The translations under genes were made by a program, and so were the position numbers. Below are positions 53,789 to 64,000 of a DNA stretch of 64,000 nt, in pieces. Source of the DNA: Catenaria anguillulae PL171 (lineage: Eukaryota; Blastocladiomycota; Blastocladiomycetes; Blastocladiales; Catenariaceae); NCBI GenBank assembly GCA_002102555.1, contig MCFL01000002.1:1-64000 (forward strand), given 5' to 3'. Under the pieces are notes generated by a model, which saw only the letters and a program-made list of their open reading frames with translations, was not told the DNA's origin and did no database searches. Position 1 is the first letter of the stretch. Each line of letters begins with the position of its first letter.

Positions 53789-54792
53789 TCACAGATTTGT
53801 TGGCGCTTCGATAGTGAAGTCGGTCACATTCCACTTGGAATCGGGACGAAAATTGAAAACATGAGGGCCAGGGGCTGAGGCAGCATCTGTGCTCAAGTCC
53901 AACGCTCTGGCCAACTGCTCTTGCAACCACGCGCTATGCCTTGGGTCATTGAGACCGACGTTGGCATCCGGGACAGGCTCCTTTGCATACTCAATGTGAG
54001 TAGCGGGTACTTGGGCCAAAGCTGTGCAGAGAATGTTGCAACGGATGGCAAAAGAGATGTGTGTGTCAGCAAAGATCAGGGGAACAGCAAGCGGCCGGAA
54101 AAAAAAAATACCGTCATTTGGAAGGGCTCTTTGCATGTTGGATGACCCCAGGGTAAGTTGAGACCAGATCCGCAAGCCTTCTGACATGGCATAGATACGG
54201 CGCTCCAAGGCCGCAATTCGGCGGCGAATCCTTGGTTGCAGGTGCCGAAGACCAGCAAGCCGCTCTTGTTCATGATCGACGGGCTTGTGTGAAGGACCTC
54301 GCTCTTGGCTATCTACGGGTTGCTCGTACTAGTGACACGGACCGTCAATGGAGACCTTCGATACGGAGCGCGCAACCATTTGAAAAAAAGGGACAAAGTG
54401 GCTGGTCATACCTGCTGCAATTTGAGCGGAATGTGGTTGGGGAAGTTGGCGATGGAGCGAAAGAAGAAGTGCTCCCATACGTCACTGGCAACATCGGCAG
54501 AGCTTTCCAAAAGTGTATCCGTCATGATCAAGAGACCTTCGTCGTCGGTCTGGGCTTGCAAGGCTAATGCTCCGGAAGCAGTCTGAGCCGATTCGTTTCC
54601 CAAGTTGAGGACTTGATCAATCAGTGGATCAACGGGGCCTTGAAAGTATCCGGCCAGGGCTTGATTCCGGTGGATGGCAGCCAAGGTTGCGTGTTGGAAG
54701 CGGTCGTTTGCCGAGCGCCCGTGCGGGTACGAGCCAGAGAGAGAGGGTGACTTTCGAGGAGGAGGAGGAGTGCCGGCGTGCGGAGCGGTCAT
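53789..54792 (-). CDS. Unrecognised protein, 261 aa, three exons
   Basis: The minus-strand exons are 54792-54412, 54283-54112 and 54021-53789, all GT-AG and in frame. The start is MTAPHAGTPPPPRK. The first exon has a Pro/Ser-rich start and then a helical segment (FQHATLAAIHRNQALAGYFQ, SSADVASDVWEHFFFRSIAN). The second is strongly helical and basic (RHLQPRIRRRIAALERRIYAM). The third ends WNVTDFTIEAPTNL. There is no signal peptide or membrane segment. I cannot assign a family. It is convergent with URA3 (97 bp between stops) and divergent from the RRM gene. Confidence 0.6.
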
Positions 54793-55169
54793 GGTCACGG
54801 TTGATTGTGGTCGACTGGCGAGATTCCATGGAGTGGTAATGTTATTGCTTTTCAAGTTGTTGCGTTAATGATGACGTACGGAGCGAAGTACATCGGAGAT
54901 GTGTAAATCAGTACATACAAAGCATGGCACGCCTGTGAGACGGGACCAAGGATGGACGGATCGGCGACGTTGAGCCACGGTGATCAAAATCAATCACAAT
55001 GTCAATCAGTTCATCCATAGGTAGTGTTTTTTCCACATGATCGATGTCATCAACGTGCTATTGCCATTGCCATGCATGCAACCGCACGCTCAACTCAACT
55101 GCAACACTTGGCAATCCAATCGCACCCTTGACGTCAACCTAAACCCCCGCCCCCATTGAGCAACGCAAC
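54793..55169. promoter_or_regulatory. Divergent intergenic region with CRE-like palindrome
   Basis: This 377-bp space between two divergent genes contains TGACGTCA at 55129-55136 and CCAAT at 55116-55120, both within 60 bp of the RRM gene start. TGACGTCA is the binding site of ATF/CREB-type bZIP factors. A role here is inferred only from position. Confidence 0.3.
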
Positions 55170-56647
55170 ATGTCGACCCGGACGGCCAATGGGCTCCCGC
55201 CTGCTCTCGACGATGCTTGCCGCTCGCTCTATGTCGGCAATCTTGACCCACGAGTGACCGAGGTCATGCTGCGCGAAATCTTTGCCTCCCTGGGCGAGGT
55301 CACCCATGCAAAGATTATCCCCGACAAGAACAACCAGCACGGCGGCCTCAACTACGGCTTCATCGACATGGTCGATCACTCCACCGCTTCGGCCGCCATT
55401 GAAACGCTCAACGGCCGCAAAGTCCTCGGCTACGAAATCAAGGTCAACTGGGCATACCAGGGCAACAATGCCACTCGCGAGGACACCAGCAGTGCGTCGT
55501 CCCCGCCCACTTTGATTCACCCGACGAACTGCTTGGGACTTCTTACTGATTGTTCCATGATTCCCTGGCACTCATCTCGTTCAACAGACCATCACCATGT
55601 CTTTGTCGGTGACCTTAGTCCTGACGTCACCGATCAGGTCTTGAACAAGGCGTTCAGCGCATTTGGTTCTCTTTCGTATGTTTCTCGAGCCGTCATGAAT
55701 CCCATGCAGCTTTGTGACCCTAACCTGGACCCTGCATGCCCTGGCGGGTGACGCTTTTGGCTTGTAGCGATGCTCGCGTCATGTGGGACATGAACACGGG
55801 AAAGTCTCGCGGATACGGCTTCCTTGCTTTTCGGGATCGCGACGATGCCGAGCGTGCCATTTCAACCATGAACGGAGAATGGCTAGGCAGCCGCGCCATT
55901 CGTGTCAATTGGGCCAACCAAAAGAATCAGACCAATCAAGCCGATCAGCAACCCCGTTCGGGCGCACCCACGGCGACCGATGACTTTTCGCCTGGGTACA
56001 ATTCAGTCCCCCAACAACCATCTCTCTCGTACGACGTCGTTGTCAACCAAACGCCCTACACCAACGTCACCGTTTATGTTGGCAACCTCGCACCCTCTGT
56101 TCGCGAGGCCGACCTCTTTCCCTTGTTTCAAATGTATGGTTATGTCCACGAAGTGCGCCTGCAACACGACCGTGGCTTCTCTTTCATCAAGATGGACACA
56201 CACGAGCACGCCACCATGTCCATCTGCTATCTCAACGGCCACATCTTGCATGGCCGTGCCCTCAAAGTGTCCTGGGGCAAGGACAAGAATGCAGGCGATC
56301 AAGCGGGCTCTGGGTACGCAGGAGGTTCCACCGGATATGGAGACTCGGGCGTGGGTGGGCAACACGGTGCTCCGTATGCAGCGGCCGCACCTCCTCAGCC
56401 TGTGGGCATGTTGGTCGATCCTGCAACCTTGCCTCCACTCTCGGATCCCATTGCGGCTGCGGCTGCCGCCGCCGCCCAAGCCGCCGTCATTTATCAACTG
56501 CAGGTGCAGAGCCAAACGGGAGTGGTCAGCCAGGCAGGTGCATCCGCAGCAGCAAGCAATCCTGCAGCGTATGCAAACGACTACTACGCTTACTACGCTG
56601 CCTACTACGGTCAAGCTGCCCCAGGTGCACATGCAGCTTCTTCTTGA
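55170..56647 (+). CDS. Three-RRM RNA-binding protein, TIA-1/Pub1-like, 429 aa
   Basis: The exons are 55170-55491, 55588-55675 and 55768-56647. RRM1 (about residues 18-95) has RNP2 LYVGNLD and RNP1 NYGFIDMV. RRM2 (about 111-190) has VFVGDLS and RGYGFLAF and is preceded by TSNHHHVFVGDLS, as in TIA-1 and Pub1. RRM3 (about 233-305) has VYVGNLA and GFSFIKMD. The C-terminus is Ala/Tyr/Gln-rich and prion-like. Such proteins bind U-rich RNA, regulate splicing and mRNA stability and enter stress granules. The 5' splice site of intron 1 is GTGCGT. The RRM order and linkers make the family call firm; orthology to Pub1 versus a Nam8/Csx1-type paralogue is less certain. Confidence 0.88.
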
Positions 56648-56895
56648 CCGCCTGTACATGTATCGAGTGCGATTGTGTCCATTTCTGCTTTACGACTATC
56701 CACATGTTGCCCATGGGCATGTTTTCACCTCCTCTGAACTTGAACATGAATCACTCAACGGCATCAAGTATACCAGCTTTCAAGAATAATTAAGTATGTA
56801 CATGGACATGGGGTGAGAAGTAGGTCACGGCAAAGCAGTAGTTGCAGCATGGCTGAGAAGTTGAGAATGAAAAGAAAGAGAAAAAAAACTCGTCA

Positions 56896-58064
56896 TTATT
56901 GCCTGTACACCTCATCGTCCATCGGTGAACACATGAGATTTTGGGGCTCGGGCAAGGCTTCTTCCGATGGCGAGGTCAATGACGGGCTGACATCGCCTTT
57001 GGAGAATGCAACTGAAGAGGAAGGTGGACTGGATGCAGCTGAAGTCGCAGGTGAAGGAAGTGGGGATCGCCGGGTGCGCCTGCGATTGATCACCGCTTGC
57101 ACGGGCGATGAAAGACTTGCGGATGGAGGCGTTGGCTGGATGAGGATTGAAGGATAGGCACTTGCACGAATAGTTCGGGTTGAAATGGATGAATCTCCAC
57201 TGAGATCCGTTGATAGTTGGATTGGCGTGAGTGTGGTGCTGGACGTGACTTGTGAACTTGAATCTTCGAGATGGATGTCGGGGACTCCATGCCGTTGATG
57301 GCCAGCTGGCGCAGGGTGCGAAGGTGGGGTCCGGGAAGCAGCATATGAGACCGCGGATGTGACAGATGATACCATAGCAGCAAGTGCTTGGCCGTAATAG
57401 CCGCCCTGTGGTTGAACGGGTACTGGTCCTGGCGCCACGTCGGGCACGATTGGGAACACGGTGGCTTCTGTTTGATTATGGTTGCCCTGTTGTTGTTGTG
57501 CAACGAGAAGATGAAGAAGCTACAAAAGGCAAGGCGATGCTTGTCAAATTATCGTTATTGATAGGCCAACAGATGAGAATGTCGTACAGAGGCTGCCCAG
57601 GCAGTAAGAAAGGAGCGCAGCGAGTGTGCTGTTGTCGTAAACGAATTTGAAATTCTGGACTGAATCGTCACCGAGACATTGGCGACCGTTCCATCGATTG
57701 CCTGCTCGTGCTCGCGCAAAAGCGGGTCCAGAGTTGCTTTGTAAAACATGAGAGATCCTTGGGTCATGGGGAGAACGAGCCATGCAACAAAGAGGAGCTT
57801 GAGCTCGTAGTAGAATGGCAACCAAAACAAGAGCCAATCGACGATCCACTCACTCGAAACGACGATGGACATGACTGCAAAGTGTTGAAGCATACGGTGG
57901 CCGTGAGCGACAATGTCAGTGCCCACCCCGGTTCTGTCTGCCTGCCCGGGCGCTGCAGTTGTATGACTGTTGAAGGCCTTCAAGTACTGAAAGGCTCGGA
58001 ACGCCGGGAGAAGGAGGCCGCCACCAATCAGCAGTAACCGCGTCAATAAGGGGACCAGGACCAT
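56896..58064 (-). CDS. TB2/DP1/HVA22 family (REEP/Yop1-like) membrane-shaping protein, about 366 aa
   Basis: The minus-strand exons are 58064-57588 and 57519-56896, with a 68-nt intron (GTACGA...TTGTAG), both in phase 0. The family core lies at about residues 60-130: hydrophobic hairpins, then WLPFYYELKLLFVAWLVLP and the segment down to LDPLLREHEQAID, matching the FPFYYELK motif of REEP and Yop1 proteins. Such proteins curve tubular ER membrane. The long Ser/Pro/Thr-rich tail encoded by exon 2 is low-complexity and poorly conserved. An insertion-like segment at about residues 33-55 (SHTTAAPGQADRTG) could be a missed intron, although the frame is open. Confidence 0.8.
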
Positions 58065-58452
58065 GGTTCAGGAAGACGGGTGGAAAACGGGCGGGATGAG
58101 AGTCGAGCGAGAGCTGTTGGACTGATTTTGTCGTTTGCATTGAGTTTTGAAGTGGCGTGTGCATGTAAATCGATCCATTATCACACACGTTACGGCTCCT
58201 GAAGCTGTCTGAACGAGCTGGACATTGGACGGCGGTTTGGGAAAGACCAAGTTCTGCCTCCAGCCCAGGTTGTAGTCCTTTTTCATACCGATGCTTACAA
58301 AAACAACAGGAACAAGCAACGAAAACATACATCACCAGGGGAAGTAAATGGCGGTTCTGATTCAGTGGAGACAATAGAGTGACCAAAAAACAACCAACTT
58401 ATGTAAGATACAAGATTCAATCAAATCTATCATGGGCGTCAAGAGAGTGGGG
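58065..58452. other. Intergenic region, no gene seen
   Basis: 388 bp lie between the start of the REEP-like gene and the stop of lipoyl synthase. Small open frames occur on the minus strand, but none has a recognisable protein feature. Confidence 0.6.
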
Positions 58453-60114
58453 CTACTGCTGCAATTGGTGCAAGTCCTTGGTCTCGCCACCTCGGAGCTT
58501 GTTCATGATGTAGTATTCGGCAGCCTTGTAGCTTGACCGGACGAGCGGACCACTTGCAACGTAAGCGAATCCCAGATCTTTGGCAACTTGAGCCCAGTGG
58601 TCAAACTTTTCTGGCGTCACATACTCGGAAACCTTCATGTGCTTTTTGGTTGGTCGCATGTACTGGCCAAGGGTAACGACGTCAACTTGATGAGCCCGTA
58701 AATCTGTAAATGCGTGCAGAGAAGAAGCGCAAACTGGGTGAACAAGAGTCGCGAACGGAACAGAGGTAAAAAGGCAGAATCTGAACCCTTCAATGCTTGC
58801 AACACTTCGTCATCCTTTTCGCCGCAACCCAGCATGATTGAGCTCTTGGTCAACAAGGTTGGCACAGTTTCCTTGGCTCGCTTGAGTACAGCCAGCGACT
58901 GGCGGTACGTTGCTCGGCGGTCACGAACAAAAGGTGTCAAGGCTTCCACCGTCTCAATGTTGTGCGCGTACACGTCAAGACCGCTCTTTGCGACAACCTC
59001 GACGCTCGACAAGTCTCCCTGGTAGTCGCCCGTAAGACACTCGACAAGGATCATGTTGTTTCTACAAACCACGAGACGCGTGTTAATGAAGGGAACGGAT
59101 TCCGATGCAAGGAAAGAGTGCGCCTCCCCTACTTGTGTTTGATGCGCTGGACCGTTTCGGCGAAATGGGCTGCTCCACCGTCCTTGAGATCTGCCATAGT
59201 CACGTATTGGTAAGATTTGGTATGTGCAAAGCAATCAGAGTCACAAACATACCGTCACGATCAACTGATGTCAGCACGACATAGTCCAATCCCCATCGAG
59301 AAATGGCTTCGGCTGTGTTCTCGGGCTCCATGGGATCAAGAGGCTTTGGTGCACGATTCGTCTTTACTGCACAAAAGCGGCAACCACGCGTGCATTCGTC
59401 ACCCATGAGCTACAATTAAGGAAGGGTACGACGGTGAAACCATGTCCAATTAAGGAAGGGTACGACGGTGAAACCATGTCCAAGAAAAGAAGAAAAAAAA
59501 ATAGGGGCAAGCTGTGACGCACCATGATGGTTGCGGTTGCAGTGCCCGTTTCGTTTCCTCCCCAGCATTCGCCGACATTCGGACACTTGGCTTCTTCGCA
59601 CACAGTGTGCAGCTTGAGACCACGCAAATCCTTTTTGATTCGTTGAAACTCGGAACCAACCGGAATGTCAGTCTTGAGCCATTCAGGAAGCCGAACGCTG
59701 TGAAGGTGGTGGAGGGGACGGTTTCGGGGCTTGTCAGCGGGTGTGGGTGAGAAATGAGGGAAAATGTGTTGAACCAAAGAGAACTTACTGCTTCTTCTTG
59801 TTCGGGCGACCTTGTGGCGTGGAAGCCTCCGTCTCCAGTTCAAGAGCTTCGCTGAGGGACAGTTGCTCTGAAGCAGAACCGCCGGACACAAAATCGGCAA
59901 ACGAAGGTCCCTGGCTGAGCTTGCTTGCAAACTGGGCACGCCGGTCAATACCATTTCCCGGAAGCGCAGTCGGAATGGGATCCGTTGAAGTATGTGCCCG
60001 CGAGGAACTTGCTGACGTTCCGGTTGAGGCCGGCCGAAGGACCATGAGCCGGTGTGTTCTGGCCGTAATGGCGCGCAGTCGATGAGTCGAAGCGGCGAGA
60101 GATGACGAGAACAT
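58453..60114 (-). CDS. LIP5: Lipoyl synthase, mitochondrial, 413 aa, six exons
   Basis: This radical SAM enzyme inserts two sulfurs into octanoyl groups to make lipoyl cofactors for mitochondrial dehydrogenases. The exons are 60114-59789, 59697-59523, 59409-59253, 59190-59133, 59061-58787 and 58703-58453; the sum is exactly 414 codons. The N-terminus [20 protein letters not shown] is a typical mitochondrial presequence. The auxiliary 4Fe-4S cluster motif [12 protein letters not shown] and the radical SAM motif CTRGCRFC are both present, as is the C-terminal RSSYKAAEY serine that binds the auxiliary cluster. Other motifs are [13 protein letters not shown] and [12 protein letters not shown]. 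Length and motifs fit the LipA/LIAS family closely. A 34-bp tandem duplication lies in intron 2. Confidence 0.95.
59414..59481. repeat. 34-bp perfect tandem duplication in lipoyl synthase intron 2
   Basis: The unit beginning AATTAAGGAAGGGTACGACG at 59414-59447 is repeated immediately at 59448-59481. It lies next to the intron's 3' splice site, so the intron is longer than its neighbours in this gene. Confidence 0.93.
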
Positions 60115-60623
60115 TGCGGTTGGCAGGCGAGTGGGGGCAATACATTGATATTGGTCAGTAGGTACGAATGGACGAGGACGAGATTGATTCAGGTCGATTC
60201 CCGATGATGGAGACAAGGACGGTCGATCTATCCACACTTCCGATCTGCTGACCCAGCGCTCACGTGCCAAGCCAGCACCTTGCTCAAGAAGCCTAATTTC
60301 TCACTTGGGTAGATGCATGTCCCCATCCTACTATGTATGATATGAGAGCATGTACAGCATCCATGCAATCCTCGCTGGTCGGTCATGCTCGTGTCCAGTA
60401 CCGCCATTCTTGACACCTGTCTCCACAACTGCGAGGCGAGATAGGTGCACGTCACACACCAAGATACAATCAAGGGCGTAATTGGACAACAGAGACAGGA
60501 GGAGGCGTGGGGAGGGTGTATATACCGAACGAACAGCGGGGAATGTGACATCAAAGTAAACGAATGAATGAAAGACTGCTAGTGGGAGCATGGACGGACG
60601 AGGAATCGGTGCAGGGAACCCAA
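60115..60623. other. Intergenic region, no gene seen
   Basis: 509 bp lie between the lipoyl synthase start and the NDUFA6 stop. It should hold the lipoyl synthase promoter. I see no strong motif or coding sequence. Confidence 0.6.
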
Positions 60624-61234
60624 CTAGTTACGACCGTTCAAAAACCGGTCCATGAAAGGAGCCTTCCTTGCATCGCCAAACTGACCCTGCTCAAAGTAGC
60701 GCATGATGTGGGTCTTTTGCTTCCACAGGTTGAGCGTTTCCTGCAGGTCAAGATGGCCTTTCCACAGCAAGATATCCAAGGTGCCGAGGTCGGTCACATA
60801 ACGGTTCTTTTCAAACTCTTGGCGGACTCGTTGGCGGATGGCGGAGGCGGGGAGTTCAAGGTAATAGAGAGCGACAATTTCGTCAGCCTGGCGAATGGGA
60901 TCGGTAAAACACAAAAAAGGTGGATCGGTCACGGGATTGCGTAGAGCCGAGACGGTTGTTAGAGCTTATTGAGCCTTGTGAAAGGGCATATTTGGCGGGA
61001 ACGGACCTTGCGAAGCCACTGGCGGTAGAGAGCCAAGGAGCGCAGGCGGGCGTCATTGATGTCGGTGCTTGCCCGGGAATAAACGGCAAGATGTGTGGCC
61101 TGCGATTCGACGTATTCGCCGGGAGCAGCTGGTTGCGGCGTGGTTGCCGGTGCCGTCGACGAAGGCTGGATGGCCGGGATCGAGTGGGCCAAGCGGGCAC
61201 CGACGGGGCGCAATGAGCGAGCGACAGAATGCAT
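60624..61234 (-). CDS. NDUFA6: NADH dehydrogenase (complex I) LYR subunit, NDUFA6/B14-like, 163 aa
   Basis: This is an accessory subunit of mitochondrial complex I that binds the acyl carrier protein through its LYR motif. The exons are 61234-61007 and 60887-60624, with a 119-nt intron (GTCCGT...GCCAG). The LYR motif lies in exon 1 (LRSLALYRQWLRK). Exon 2 carries the family signature: RVRQEFEKNRYVTDLGTLDI, then KGHLDLQETLNLWKQKTHIM and RYFEQ. With this splice, the spacing from the LYR helix to RVRQEF matches the human protein. The first 55 or so residues (MHSVARSLRPVGARLAHSIP) form a likely targeting extension. Its presence shows the organism keeps complex I. Confidence 0.9.
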
Positions 61235-61746
61235 TGTGCAGATATTGTGGGGGCTTTCACATATCGTGTCTATCCGGAATGTGGGTGAGGGTGTGGAGGT
61301 GCCCACCACCGACCCCCGTCAACGAATCCAGGCTCGCCGATCCATCCGCTGACGATCCGAAGCGGTTCACAACTGTCAAAGGACGCGATTGGAGCCAGAG
61401 GAACCCAAGCCCCAGGCTTGGCACATCGCGTTGCGGTTGGTGGCCAAGACGTTCTGCCAACACGATTTTTTCATCTGCGCAAGGCCCAGAATGCAGAAAC
61501 GCTGCGGCAAATGTGTCTGTTTTCAACATTCGATGAATAATTCATGGATATATTGGGAAAGTGGGTGGGGATGAGCTTATTTTTATGGCAGGTGCTATTC
61601 GCTGAGAAAGTCTCGAGTGCAGCTGACGAGCGACTGTCTGGTAATATAAAGAGGCGCACCACCCACGTCTTGAACGCACACTTCATGACAATTCACATCA
61701 TTCATCTCCTCACAACCCATTAAGCAAACACAAGAAGACTTACGCC
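61235..61746. promoter_or_regulatory. Divergent promoter region, TATA-like box for the plus-strand gene
   Basis: 512 bp lie between two divergent starts. TATAAA at 61645-61650, 97 nt before the ATG of the TMEM198-like gene, is a plausible TATA element. No coding sequence is seen. Confidence 0.35.
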
Positions 61747-62727
61747 ATGTATCTGCTCGCTCCAAATGCAAGAATGAACGCTGTGTTGTTCTTCCTCATG
61801 TCCTTTGTCATGTCGGCAATGGCAATCCCCATGCCGCAAAGCAAAGATGCGCCAACACTTCCTTCCACGGGCCAACTGGCCAACCAGGCATCTAATGCCT
61901 TCGAGGGCGCTGATGCGACCATCCTCGCCATCATTTTCATCGCTACCGGTCTCGCGTTTACCTTCTTTGGCGCGGTACGTAGTTGCTATTGCATGCCTAC
62001 ATCTCGGTTCCCACCAATGAATCTTGACACCAAACACACGCCTTTGACATACAGAAACTTTTCCGCATGTGCTTGTTCCTGGCTGGTGCCTACTTCTGTG
62101 CCGTGTTTGCCGTTGCTCTCGTTGCACGCTTGGAACCCAGCGGCGGATTTTCCAACCCGCGTATGGTTTACTTGATTACATTGGCCGTTGCCGCTGTTGT
62201 TGGCGGTTTTCTTTTCCTATTCTTTTACCGCCTGGGTTGCTTTGCAATTGGCGCATTTGGTTCGTCATTCATCATTCATTCCGTTTTATGCTATGCTATG
62301 CGCCACCGTTGCATTTCACTGACTAGTCGGGGTAATGCCGATACTTAGGTGGCTATACGCTTGCTCTCTTGTTCTCACGCTTCGCTCAGGTGGTCTCATT
62401 GAGTCGTCGTGGGGCCAATTCGCTTTCATCCTCATCATGGCTATTTTGGGCGGCTTGGCCGTGCTTTACGTCGAGGCGCACGCTGTCCGCATTGCCACAT
62501 CGATTGGCGGCTCGTACTTGACCATCCTGGGTATCGATGTGTTTGCAAAGACTGGTTTTGCCGCGGCGGCGCGTCACTTTATTGCCAATCCGTCGCGGGA
62601 CTTTGTGGCCAGCAACTCCGTGTATGGCATGATTGCGGCCAATGTCGTCTTGGCTGTTGTTGGCATCTGGGTCCAGTACAAGAAGACGTGTCCGGAATAC
62701 CGTGGCTACCGCTCGGTCGGAAAGTAA
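61747..62727 (+). CDS. TMEM198/DUF4203-like multi-pass membrane protein, about 257-278 aa
   Basis: Exon 1 is 61747-61974, with an N-terminal signal-like segment (NAVLFFLMSFVMSAMAIPMP). Exon 2 is 62055-62259. The last exon ends at 62727. The third exon may start at 62327 (AG after ACT, in frame) or 62390 (after a good pyrimidine tract, in frame). A start at 62349 would give the family-like GGYTLAL but shift the frame. About six or seven hydrophobic helices are visible (ATILAIIFIATGLAFTFFGA; CLFLAGAYFCAVFAVALVAR; VYLITLAVAAVVGGFLFLFF; FAFILIMAILGGLAVLYVEA; VVLAVVGIWVQY). The Gly-rich helix pattern and the final IGVLVQ-like VVGIWVQYKKT fit the family. Its function is unknown in fungi. Confidence 0.7.
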
Positions 62728-63730
62728 CTTGATTTGCTGAACGAGGTTTTTTTTTGCGCTGATTTCTGGGGCGATTCACTTTCTGCATGTTGTGTGTTGG
62801 GAACTCGCTTTGGCCTTGTTGCATCTTCTTGTACATACATACATATAAGTCCATGTTCTTCAATACTCGTCACTACGGTCAGGCTACCTACGGTCCCTGC
62901 GTCAATTCCCATTCCCACGACCGACATCTATTGATCGCGGCATGTGCACGTGGTTCTGTCTCTCATGCTCTCGATCTGGACTCACGTCAATGGATACGAG
63001 AACGCATGGGTGGAATGAATGGAAGTCAGAATTGGTGCAGGCAGCGAAGCGTCTGGAAGTTGCCAGGAACATGGATCAGGCACCAAACCTGGGGCTGTTT
63101 TGCCAATGAGGCCATGTTGATGTTGGCTGGGGGTCGTGCCGAAAGTGAGTCAAACGCACGTGATGGGCTCAGAAAGTGGCAAGTTTGCCTGCTCGCTCAC
63201 CGTGACAAAAGGTGCCAGAACAGGAGTAGTCAGCCGACCCGATAAGAAAGCGCGGCAACCTCGCCTCTCTTGGCAAATGTAATCCCTCTCCCGACTGCCC
63301 TCGCCTGTACCCTGTACCGAGTGCTCGTGCCCGTGGATTCCCGTTTCCGTTTCCGCCGTGGATGCCCTCGTCCCTCTTCGCCTCTTCGCATTGCCGAGAC
63401 CCCGCCCCGAGACCTGCCCCTGCGACTCGAGAATGCTCCATTCCACCAAACTGTTCCCCCAAGATCTCTCGCTGGTATCGACATCCACTGTGACTCCCTC
63501 GCACCCGCAACCTGCCTTCCGCAAGTCGCCCACCCCGCTTGCGCTTGCCCCGCCCCTCTCGCCGCCACCCTAGCACCACGCCCCCTCTACATCCACTTTG
63601 GGTCCCTGGCCTGTTGTCTATCCTCTCTAGTCATAGCACCACCGACCACTCCACTTGCAACTCCCGCAACCCCTCGCCAGATCATCTGTCTCTCGATCGT
63701 GATCTCGACCTTGCTCTCGACGGCATCATC
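62728..63730. other. Intergenic region of about 1 kb, pyrimidine-rich toward the right
   Basis: No convincing gene is seen. From about 63240 to 63720 the plus strand is rich in C and T (for example CCCTCGTCCCTCTTCGCC), as in long fungal 5' leaders, and it leads into the gene at 63731. The overlapping frames on both strands lack recognisable features. Confidence 0.5.
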
Positions 63731-64000
63731 ATGAATCCGTCCAACACAAACACCAACCACATTGACTTTGGGCTCTTGTTTGGTGCCGCGCCCGACGCCC
63801 ACCAACAATCCCAGGCCCAGCCGCAACCCCAATCCGCCGCCAAGGACACTGTCCCCACCATGGCGCCCATCACCCAGTCGCACGTCCAAGCAGCCGCGCC
63901 CGTTTCGGACGTCATGGCCCAGATCCTCGGTGACATCCAGACCGCTGGCGGTTCGCTCGACGATCTCGCCGCGCTCTTCATGGATCCGTCGGACAAGGTC
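63731..64000 (+). CDS. Unrecognised protein, N-terminus only (runs off the window)
   Basis: The frame is open from the ATG at 63731 to the window end, 90 codons, starting MNPSNTNTNHIDFGLLFGAA. It is rich in Gln, Ala and Pro, followed by an amphipathic stretch (VSDVMAQILGDIQTAGGSLD). Gln/Ala-rich starts of this type are common in fungal transcriptional regulators, but nothing here proves that role. The long C/T-rich leader and in-frame start support it as a real gene. Confidence 0.55.
   Translation, partial: MNPSNTNTNHIDFGLLFGAAPDAHQQSQAQPQPQSAAKDTVPTMAPITQSHVQAAAPVSDVMAQILGDIQTAGGSLDDLAALFMDPSDKV

Noticed and set aside
58068-58386. Minus-strand frame between the REEP-like gene and lipoyl synthase
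   Set aside because: It has no family-like sequence or splice logic; the Cys-rich start looks like chance translation.
63150-63579. Overlapping minus-strand frames opposite the C/T-rich leader
   Set aside because: These Gly/Arg-rich translations are what purine-rich antisense of a pyrimidine tract gives; no motif was seen.

Overview
The window looks like fungal nuclear DNA. A stand-alone URA3-type orotidine-5'-phosphate decarboxylase, short GT-AG introns (about 60-130 nt), a complex I subunit (so not a Saccharomyces-type yeast), chromodomain-bearing Gypsy elements and LINEs of the endonuclease-RT-RNase H type all point that way. An early-diverging fungus is possible, but I cannot place it further.

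The window has two halves that meet at a tRNA-Thr(UGU) gene at 51.4 kb. On the left, 1-51.4 kb is retrotransposon inside retrotransposon. Target-site duplications (TSDs) let the layers be peeled apart. An old chromovirus fossil on the minus strand (GyA, from 1.8 kb) carries three LINE insertions: an ORF1-only 'half-LINE' (3398-4875), a 5'-truncated LINE-b (7045-17365) and LINE-d (about 17.74-40.80 kb). LINE-b carries Gypsy copy Gy1a (7753-14691). LINE-d carries Gy2 (18607-33844), which carries LINE-c (21668-30722), which carries Gy1b (23195-30136). That is five levels deep. Gy1a and Gy1b are near-identical young copies of one family.

From 40.8 to 51.4 kb, and again at 1.16-1.81 kb, a second LINE family (tLINE, one almost complete copy at 41942-50687) and its tRNA-headed SINEs are found. 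Every insertion junction carries the same repeat, CCAGAGCCTTTGTAGCT. This is the 5-nt flank plus the first 12 nt of the tRNA-Thr gene. Four such units are stacked head-to-tail upstream of the intact tRNA gene, so the family appears to insert repeatedly and site-specifically into tRNA-Thr without destroying it. This is the most interesting system here.

On the right, 51.7-64 kb is a compact gene-rich stretch: an unrecognised 4-exon gene (-), URA3 (+), an unrecognised 3-exon gene (-), a three-RRM TIA-1/Pub1-like protein (+), a TB2/DP1/HVA22 (REEP/Yop1-like) membrane protein (-), mitochondrial lipoyl synthase (-), complex I LYR subunit NDUFA6 (-), a TMEM198/DUF4203-like membrane protein (+) and the start of an unrecognised gene (+) running off the end. 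Lipoyl synthase and NDUFA6 are both mitochondrial and lie in tandem; the other neighbours have no obvious functional link. Exon-intron models were made by eye from splice signals, frame and family alignment.
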